Made by a program: the position numbers and the translations under genes
Shown here: positions 1 to 3,963 of the stretch, in pieces
How the letters are laid out: every line of letters starts with the position of its first letter
Position numbering within the stretch: the stretch's first letter is position 1
From: Thermodesulfobacteriota bacterium
GTDB taxonomy: Bacteria; Desulfobacterota; Desulfomonilia; Desulfomonilales; Desulfomonilaceae
NCBI GenBank assembly: GCA_030837305.1
Contig: JAUPKT010000531.1
Coordinates: forward strand, 1-5,128
Direction: 5' to 3'
DNA length: 5,128 nt
Notes under the pieces: model-generated
Databases searched by the model: none
What the model saw: only the letters and a program-made list of their open reading frames with translations
Told to the model about the DNA's origin: nothing

Positions 1-364
1 ATTTCTCCGTTACTTTCATGGTGGCCATAAGGTCACCTGAGTCGGAATCGATAAGGGCTATCTCATCTCCAACTTTTACCGCCTCGTCATCGGTGGAAAC
101 CGTGATGGGTATGGGCCAAAAAAGGCCGTTTGCCATTTTGTAACCGTCGCATACACCCTTCCAGTCGGCATGAGTCATGAAGCCTTCCAAAGGAGTAAAT
201 GCACCACAACCCATCATGAGAAGGTCGCCGGACTCTCGTGAGGTGATATTAAGTTTCGGTAATGATGCAGCTCTCTTGATCTCCTCTTTTAATGCGTCGC
301 CCTTGAGCATCAAGGGCTTCAATCCTCCGCCGCCGTGGGGGCTAACCAATTTGGTTCGCGCCAT
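1..364 (-). CDS. sat: Sulfate adenylyltransferase (ATP sulfurylase), N-terminal part, cut by the window edge
   Basis: Sat makes adenosine 5'-phosphosulfate and pyrophosphate from ATP and sulfate in the cytoplasm, the activation step of dissimilatory sulfate reduction. The minus-strand frame is open from an ATG at 364 to the window edge and gives 121 residues. The translation matches my memory of sulfate-reducer Sat N-termini: a Gly-rich LVSPHGGGGLKPL near residues 6-18, TSRESGDLLMMG at 41-52, FTPLEGFM at 56-63, and NGLFWPIPIT at 79-88. This is the PUA-like N-terminal domain; the family is usually about 400 residues or more, so the catalytic QxRN and HxGH motifs lie outside the window. The start is supported by a strong Shine-Dalgarno (AAGGAGGA, 378-371) six bases upstream. 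The neighbouring M23 gene is on the same strand, but a 352-bp gap and a separate promoter suggest independent transcription. Whether aprBA or other sulfate-reduction genes follow cannot be seen. Assimilatory versus dissimilatory use is inferred from sequence resemblance. Confidence 0.93.
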   Translation of the reverse strand, partial: MARTKLVSPHGGGGLKPLMLKGDALKEEIKRAASLPKLNITSRESGDLLMMGCGAFTPLEGFMTHADWKGVCDGYKMANGLFWPIPITVSTDDEAVKVGDEIALIDSDSGDLMATMKVTEK

Positions 365-394
365 TGCTCGTCCTCCTTGAACGTGATGCCTTTG

Positions 395-428
395 AAAAAA
401 ATCTGCTCCCCAGATGAGGCAGCTCACC
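395..428 (-). promoter_or_regulatory. Candidate attenuator-like leader hairpins upstream of sat
   Basis: In the sat leader, read on the minus strand, GGTGAG (428-423) can pair with CTCATC (418-413) across a CTGC loop, with one G-U pair. The overlapping segment ATCTG (415-411) can instead pair perfectly with CAGAT (405-401) across a five-base loop, followed at once by seven T (401-395). The two stems share bases 413-415, so they exclude each other, as in an antiterminator/terminator pair. The second stem is only 5 bp and may be too weak to terminate. No known riboswitch class is recognised. The pairing is seen in the sequence; the regulatory role is inference. Confidence 0.3.
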
Positions 429-504
429 TTGCCGGGTTTACTATTATTGTTCTGAGATTCGACAATCCCGAAAGGATGCCTTGCATAGGGATGCGTGTCG
501 TTTT

Positions 505-533
505 AGTGTAAAGTTGTGCTGTATTTATGTCAA
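505..533 (-). promoter_or_regulatory. Sigma70-type promoter for sat
   Basis: On the minus strand a perfect -35 box TTGACA (533-528) is followed after 17 bases by TACACT (510-505), which matches the -10 consensus at four of six positions. Transcription would start near 498 and give a leader of about 134 nt before the sat ATG. The box sequences and optimal spacing are seen directly; activity is inferred. Confidence 0.65.
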
Positions 534-716
534 GGAAATAACATGGGGTTCATGATCATTTGTCAGTCCCGCAAGCCCCTCCATATCCAAAGACACTATT
601 CCTTTTTTTATTCCTCTCTCGGACAGGCGTCATTCGCCATGTATGAAGAGTATTGCCTCTGGTAGGTGAGAGTCATACCTCGCCCCAACTCCGCAATCCA
701 TTAACCTTTTTCCTGT
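534..716. other. Intergenic stretch between the sat promoter and the M23 gene; no gene seen
   Basis: Together with the sat leader this makes a 352-bp gene-free gap. I see no credible coding frame with a ribosome binding site. It contains a small GGCG/CGCC inverted repeat (near 627-639), a T7 tract at 604-610 and a perfect 8-bp palindrome ATGATCAT (552-559). No clear rho-independent terminator for the upstream M23 gene was found on the minus strand, since no stem there is followed by a T tract. Confidence 0.5.
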
Positions 717-1664
717 TTATTGATTGGCCGTCAGAAGGTCAGGGATTCCCCACTGTGCACGAACAGGGCCCATAGGAGAGTTCGTGAAACGCCTGGCAAC
801 TCTGGTGCCGGAGAGATCCGAGGGGGAGAAATATGCCAATGGATTATACATCGTGTTGATGACACGCACTTCGAGATGGAGATGGGGACCGGTTGAGCGT
901 CCTGTATTTCCGACAGACGCAATTTTTTGACCGCGTCTCACCTTCTGATTTTTCTTCACTAGTATGTCGTTCAAGTGGGCATAGTAGGTGTAAACGCCCC
1001 TCCCATGATCAAGGAGGACAGTATTGCCGTATCTTCGGAACCCCTTGCGGCTGCCTATGAATAGGACCCGGCCTTCCGCGCCGGCGAGTACCGGGCTTCC
1101 AATGGGTGCGGCAATATCGAGACCTTTGTGGAATCTACCCCATCGATATCCAAACGGTGATGATACCGTGCCGTTGGGCACGGGAAACAAGAGTTCCGGA
1201 ACTGAAGGATCTCTAACTCCTTTGAGGGTACTGCCCAGGCTTGCCGCACTATTCTTTTTGCCTGTTGACCCCGCGGGCTTGTCATAGGATCCGGTTGCAT
1301 GTCTCTTTTTCAAACCTTCATCGTTTAACAGGGCCATGGCCGGTAGAAAAATCGTTTCCCCGTTCTTGAGACTGTACGGGGGCATGATTCTGTTGATTTT
1401 TGCGACTTTCGCAATATCCAGTCCGTATACGTCGCAAATGTGCTGGAGGGTTTCGCCGGATCCCACAATATGAAACGCGCCGTCTTCCCCGTCCTCTGAA
1501 TTCTGAACGAACTGGGTAAGCTGATTGACCGGTTTCTGATCGGAGTGCACTGCCACGCTGCGTTTAAGCAAACCGTTCGTGGAAGAACAGGAAACCACCA
1601 GCGGCAACAGGAGGACAGCTAGGTATTTTGCACCAGAGTTCATTTTTTGTCGGGGAAACCTCAC
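717..1664 (-). CDS. LysM and M23 (LytM/NlpD-like) peptidoglycan hydrolase lipoprotein
   Basis: Predicted envelope lipoprotein that binds and cuts, or regulates the cutting of, peptidoglycan. The N-terminus has a basic start, a hydrophobic run and a lipobox VVSC with the lipidated cysteine at residue 26. A LysM domain lies at about 64-108 (FHIVGSGETL through GETIFLPA). A linker rich in Ser, Gly and Lys follows, then an M23 domain at about 158-276. The M23 zinc and catalytic residues are present: HxxxD (H179, D183), H230 in YYAH, and HLH at 261-263. It therefore looks catalytically competent, unlike degenerate EnvC/NlpD activators. The 315-residue form starts at GTG (1664), only about 13 nt after the predicted transcription start and without a Shine-Dalgarno. 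An ATG at 1643 (residue 8) would give a 34-nt leader and still a full lipoprotein signal; its only SD-like GAGG is about 15 nt away. The true start is unresolved, and 1643 may be better. The fold and family are secure; the exact cellular role (division, general turnover) is not. Confidence 0.93.
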   Translation of the reverse strand: MRFPRQKMNSGAKYLAVLLLPLVVSCSSTNGLLKRSVAVHSDQKPVNQLTQFVQNSEDGEDGAFHIVGSGETLQHICDVYGLDIAKVAKINRIMPPYSLKNGETIFLPAMALLNDEGLKKRHATGSYDKPAGSTGKKNSAASLGSTLKGVRDPSVPELLFPVPNGTVSSPFGYRWGRFHKGLDIAAPIGSPVLAGAEGRVLFIGSRKGFRRYGNTVLLDHGRGVYTYYAHLNDILVKKNQKVRRGQKIASVGNTGRSTGPHLHLEVRVINTMYNPLAYFSPSDLSGTRVARRFTNSPMGPVRAQWGIPDLLTANQ

Positions 1665-1683
1665 GCAAGATAAACCATGGCGT

Positions 1684-1712
1684 ATTATATCTTATGTTAC
1701 TGTAATAATCAA
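1684..1712 (-). promoter_or_regulatory. Sigma70-type promoter for the M23 lipoprotein gene
   Basis: On the minus strand TTGATT (1712-1707) lies 17 bases before a perfect TATAAT (1689-1684). Transcription would begin near 1677, about 13 nt before the GTG start and 34 nt before the ATG start of the M23 gene. It sits at the edge of a very AT-rich stretch, which is typical of promoter DNA. Sequence and spacing are observed; function is inferred. Confidence 0.7.
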
Positions 1713-1723
1713 TTATTTTAAGA

Positions 1724-1789
1724 TATTAAATTACTTCTTTTGAGCATTACTTACTTTATTCTTATTGTATTAAATTAGCTTTTGTGAGC
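1724..1789. repeat. AT-rich direct repeats upstream of the M23 promoter
   Basis: The 10-mer TATTAAATTA occurs at 1724-1733 and again at 1768-1777, a 44-bp step, or about four helical turns. Similarity continues beyond the identical core: both copies are followed by a TTTTG run and then GAGC (to 1744 and 1789). Read on the minus strand, the copies lie upstream of the M23 -35 box, at roughly -50 and -95 from the predicted transcription start. They could be binding sites for a regulator, or simply AT-rich chance repeats. Confidence 0.4.
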
Positions 1790-1831
1790 CATTTAGGACG
1801 TCTAATACGGAGATTTTCTGTACGAAAGAAC

Positions 1832-1880
1832 GCCTGCTCTCAGACGGCTCACCCTTTGGAAAACGTCAGTGAGAGCAGGC
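1832..1880 (-). terminator. Long hairpin after the coiled-coil gene, likely terminator
   Basis: Perfect 10-bp arms GCCTGCTCTC (1832-1841) and GAGAGCAGGC (1871-1880) enclose 29 bases. Inside them a further GACG/CGTC pairing extends the stem after a small asymmetric internal loop. On the minus strand it begins 15 bp after the stop codon of the coiled-coil gene and is followed by GTTCTTTCG, a broken T tract. The position fits a terminator for that gene. The large loop and imperfect T tract make it atypical, so a processing or protein-binding hairpin remains possible. Confidence 0.55.
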
Positions 1881-1895
1881 TCTGTAGCCAATCAT

Positions 1896-2363
1896 CTATT
1901 TCGCAGCAGGTGTTGCTGCGGTTTGTGCAACTGGGTTCCCTTGGGCCGGCTGCGCAGACGCTGCTGCCTTTTGCTGCGCTGCTGCTGCTGCCTGTTTCGC
2001 CATCAGAGAGACCAACTCCTGAGTCACACTGCTGAGTTCTTTATCATATTGGGCAATTTGTCGATCGAGGTTGGACTGGGCTGAACTCTTGATTTGGTCC
2101 ATCTGGCCCTCTATACGGGCAATTTGCGCGTCGAGTTGAACCCTCTGATTGATCAAGCCGTCAACGGAATTCTTGAGCATGTTGACCTGCTGATCGGTAG
2201 CTGTGGAGTGTTGCTGCTTTGCCTGGTTGATTTGTGTCTGGATTCTCTGGGCCTTTTGTTCTAAACCCAGGACCTGGCTTGAAAGATCTTCGGCAAAACT
2301 ATTCAAGCAAGATACAGCGGCAAAGACCGAAACGATTGTCGTAAGTAAAAATACTTTTTTCAT
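1896..2363 (-). CDS. Exported coiled-coil protein, Ala/Gln-rich tail, unknown function
   Basis: This encodes 155 residues from the ATG at 2363, which has a good Shine-Dalgarno (GAGGAG, 2376-2371) seven bases upstream. The protein opens with a signal peptide: MKK, a hydrophobic core to about residue 20, and a likely signal peptidase I site after SFA (residue 24). C19 in AVSC is a poor lipobox, so lipidation is less likely. Residues about 28-118 are rich in Gln, Glu, Lys, Leu and Ile with heptad-like spacing and few helix breakers, suggesting a long coiled coil. The tail from about 122 is Ala/Gln-rich with Pro, low in complexity, and encoded partly by a GCA/GCG run (plus strand about 1973-1991). 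I recognise no family; a periplasmic structural, chaperone-like or envelope-spacer role is conceivable but unproven. An in-frame ATG at 2408, with its own Shine-Dalgarno, would add 15 residues ahead of the signal peptide. A hairpin terminator follows the gene. Confidence 0.8.
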   Translation of the reverse strand: MKKVFLLTTIVSVFAAVSCLNSFAEDLSSQVLGLEQKAQRIQTQINQAKQQHSTATDQQVNMLKNSVDGLINQRVQLDAQIARIEGQMDQIKSSAQSNLDRQIAQYDKELSSVTQELVSLMAKQAAAAAQQKAAASAQPAQGNPVAQTAATPAAK

Positions 2364-2367
2364 ACGT

Positions 2368-2424
2368 GAACTCCTCATTTCCTGAAATGTGAGACGTGCT
2401 GTCTCCATGTGCCGAACTCCTCAT
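2368..2424 (-). promoter_or_regulatory. Duplicated Shine-Dalgarno giving two in-frame starts
   Basis: The 11-mer ATGAGGAGTTC (minus strand) occurs at 2378-2368, seven bases from GAGGAG to the ATG at 2363, and again at 2424-2414, eight bases from GAGGAG to an in-frame ATG at 2408. Both copies look like working ribosome binding sites for the coiled-coil gene. The downstream start gives a conventional MKK signal peptide and is preferred; the upstream one adds 15 residues including several charges. Confidence 0.55.
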
Positions 2425-2532
2425 ATCATAAACTCTATTTTATGCAACACTTTTTTAAGCTATATCGATATGCTTTATATATTTCTTAATGTTAAATATG
2501 AGCTTTTTATGTGGCGAGACGCCATAAGAGCA
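2425..2532. other. AT-rich divergent intergenic region with a short palindrome
   Basis: This is the upstream half of the divergent gap between the coiled-coil gene (minus) and dctP (plus). It is AT-rich at 2430-2510, as expected for promoter DNA. The best minus-strand -10 candidate is TAAAAT (about 2438-2443) without a convincing -35 partner, so the promoter of the coiled-coil gene is not assigned. A palindrome TGGCG-aga-CGCCA lies at 2512-2524, about 9 bp before the -35 box proposed for dctP, and could be a regulator site. Confidence 0.35.
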
Positions 2533-2562
2533 TTGACAATTTCTCGGCAACTCCTGTAGTTT
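2533..2562 (+). promoter_or_regulatory. Candidate sigma70 promoter for dctP
   Basis: A perfect TTGACA (2533-2538) is followed after 18 bases by TAGTTT (2557-2562), which matches the -10 consensus at only three of six positions. A weak -10 would fit an activated or tightly controlled promoter. The start of transcription would fall near 2569, inside the palindromes at 2566-2585. I rate the -35 box as suggestive and the -10 as doubtful. Confidence 0.4.
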
Positions 2563-2565
2563 TTC

Positions 2566-2585
2566 GGTGTTGAACACCTGTTCAA
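2566..2585. promoter_or_regulatory. Two overlapping palindromes, likely operator for dctP
   Basis: Two inverted repeats interlock. GGTGTT-g-AACACC spans 2566-2578 with 6-bp arms. TTGAACA-cc-TGTTCAA spans 2570-2585 with perfect 7-bp arms. They sit about 55-75 bp before the dctP ATG and at the predicted transcription start, where a bound repressor would block initiation. The second resembles the compact even-centred palindromes bound by dimeric LacI- or GntR-type regulators, but no regulator gene is in the window. The palindromes are observed; the operator role is inferred. Confidence 0.5.
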
Positions 2586-2640
2586 TCGTGCAACCCTTTC
2601 CATTCGCCCCGTATCAATCCATCATCAGGAGGAGCTTACG

Positions 2641-3690
2641 ATGCAGAAAAAGGTTCTAAAAGGAATTTGGGGGATGTTGACAGTCGGTTTGTTTGGTCTC
2701 GTCATAGGCCTGATGGCATGGGGAACGCCTGCCACCGCTGTTGCAGAAACAATAACTCTCACGTATGCAAACTTTCCGCCTGCACCGACTTTTCCGTGCG
2801 TCCAGATGGAGAGATGGGCCAAGGAAGTCAAGGAAAGAACAAAAGGAAAAGTCGATGTTAAGACGTTTCCCGGCGGGACACTTCTTGGCGCCAAGAACAT
2901 GTTTGACGGTGTCCTGAAAGGTGTTGCCGATATCGGTTGTCTCGCTACGGCATATCAGCCTGGTCGTTTCTTGCTCTTCGAGGTCATGGATTTGCCTTTC
3001 CTGTTTTCAAGCGGTGAGACTGCCAGCGTAGTGATGTGGGACCTGTATGAGCAATTCAAACCGGAAGCGTTCAAGGACGTCAAAGTGCTTACCATGTTCA
3101 CCTGTCCACCAGCCAATATCATGTCCCAAAAGCCTGTGAAAAATATTGAAGATCTCCAGGGCCTTAAGTTAAGGGCCGCGGGTACCGGTGTCGACATTAT
3201 GAAATTGTTGGGTGCTGCACCTGAAGGCATGCCAATGTCGGCAGTTCCTGAAGCACTTCAGAAAGGCGTGGTACAGGGACTGGTGAGTTCACTCGAGGTC
3301 ATGAAGGACATGAAATTTGCCGAGTATTGTAAGTTTTGCACCTTTACGGATCTTTGGGTTGTACCGTTTGCCGTGGTCATGAACAAACAGAAATGGGACT
3401 CTTTGCCTGATGATGTTAAGAAAGTCTTTGACGAACTAAGCCGCGAACAGGCCCAGTGGACGGGCAAGTATGCGGACAATCATGCCAAGGAGGCCGTTGA
3501 ATGGGCTAAGAAAGAACATAATGTAGAATTCATATCACTGAGCCCCGAAGAACTGGCAAAATGGAAGGCCAAAGTCGAGCCGCAAGTTAAGGAATACATA
3601 TCGCGCGCCAAAGAGAAAAACATCCCGGCAGAAGAGGTACTTAAAGCAGCGATGACACTCAAGGAGAAAGCAGCCGCTCAATCGAAATAA
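2641..3690 (+). CDS. dctP: TRAP transporter periplasmic solute-binding protein, DctP family
   Basis: Periplasmic receptor of a TRAP transporter, which delivers an organic acid or related solute to the DctQ/DctM membrane subunits for ion-coupled uptake. The 349-residue length is normal for the family. A signal peptide (MQKK, hydrophobic core about 9-28) ends at a likely AVA cleavage site after residue 35. The mature protein starts with the typical ITLTYANFPP strand. Family landmarks include FPGGTLLGA (76-84), GVADIG (94-99), DLPFLF (117-122) and DLQGLKLRAAG (171-181), whose R178 corresponds to the conserved arginine that clamps the substrate carboxylate. EALQKGVVQGL (204-214) is also typical. 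The start has a strong Shine-Dalgarno, AGGAGGAG (2627-2634), six bases upstream. No dctQ or dctM is adjacent, so the protein is an orphan here and must pair with membrane subunits encoded elsewhere. It carries five cysteines in the mature part, including a CxxC at 230-233. The substrate cannot be told from sequence. Confidence 0.93.
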   Translation: MQKKVLKGIWGMLTVGLFGLVIGLMAWGTPATAVAETITLTYANFPPAPTFPCVQMERWAKEVKERTKGKVDVKTFPGGTLLGAKNMFDGVLKGVADIGCLATAYQPGRFLLFEVMDLPFLFSSGETASVVMWDLYEQFKPEAFKDVKVLTMFTCPPANIMSQKPVKNIEDLQGLKLRAAGTGVDIMKLLGAAPEGMPMSAVPEALQKGVVQGLVSSLEVMKDMKFAEYCKFCTFTDLWVVPFAVVMNKQKWDSLPDDVKKVFDELSREQAQWTGKYADNHAKEAVEWAKKEHNVEFISLSPEELAKWKAKVEPQVKEYISRAKEKNIPAEEVLKAAMTLKEKAAAQSK

Positions 3691-3709
3691 CTGTTCTTTC
3701 TTTTTTTTT
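3666..3709 (+). terminator. Candidate terminator overlapping the dctP 3' end
   Basis: GAAAGCAG (3666-3673) can pair with CTG (3691-3693) and CTTTC (3696-3700), leaving a two-base TT bulge, and a run of nine T follows at 3701-3709. The stem overlaps the last dctP codons and the stop at 3688-3690. The T tract is strong but the stem is short and mostly A-T, so efficiency is uncertain. Confidence 0.4.
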
Positions 3710-3719
3710 GAAAGCCTCT

Positions 3720-3757
3720 CCCTCCTTTTCATTTATGGACGGAGGGGCATTTCATTT
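3720..3757 (+). terminator. Second candidate terminator after dctP
   Basis: CCCTCC (3720-3725) pairs perfectly with GGAGGG (3741-3746) across a 15-base loop, followed by GCATTTCATTT. The GC-rich stem just downstream of the dctP stop fits rho-independent termination, although the T tract is interrupted. Together with the preceding T9 structure it may form a tandem terminator. Confidence 0.5.
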
Positions 3758-3963
3758 AAGGAATTCCAAGATGGCGTTTTTTGTTTACTTCGATATCCCT
3801 CGATGCTACAGAGGGAACCGGAAACACTGCGGCTGCACACCGGGGTTTTCCGCCTCGAATCGGCAATTCTTGACGAAAATGCCCCTAGGGTTTGCATGAG
3901 CATGATTTAGTCATGCAGGGGAGAAACATCTTCCGGCATGGAACAGGAAGCGAGTACAGCGAA
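3758..3963. other. Intergenic region before the right-edge gene; two small inverted repeats
   Basis: No convincing gene is seen. TCCCTC (3796-3801) and GAGGGA (3811-3816) form a perfect 6-bp stem with a nine-base loop and no T tract on either strand. Nearer the next gene, TGCATGA (3893-3899) and TCATGCA (3911-3917) form a perfect 7-bp inverted repeat with an 11-base centre, a possible operator or leader hairpin. A TTGACG at 3870-3875 resembles a -35 box, but no good -10 follows at 16-18 bases, so no promoter is assigned. Confidence 0.4.

Noticed and set aside
724..1300. Several open frames overlapping the M23 gene on both strands
   Set aside because: They are shadows of the M23 reading frame, which has clear domains and catalytic motifs.
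1724..1789. Possible CRISPR array or origin iterons in the AT-rich repeats
   Set aside because: There are only two copies of a short AT-rich 10-mer, with no regular spacer series, DnaA boxes or replication/cas genes.
1784..2084. Plus-strand frames across the coiled-coil gene tail
   Set aside because: They are Leu/Cys-rich translations of the antisense of an Ala/Gln repeat tract, typical artefacts of low-complexity coding DNA.
2500..2565. Possible sigma54 (-24/-12) promoter before dctP
   Set aside because: GG and GC doublets are present, but none has the TGGC-GC spacing of the consensus.
2625..3732. Minus-strand frames opposite dctP
   Set aside because: They are antisense to a complete, recognisable DctP protein and lack ribosome binding sites or domain features.
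3708..3899. Small plus-strand open frame (63 codons) in the gap after dctP
   Set aside because: It begins with TTG inside the T-rich terminator area, has no Shine-Dalgarno, and its sequence shows no domain or coding character.
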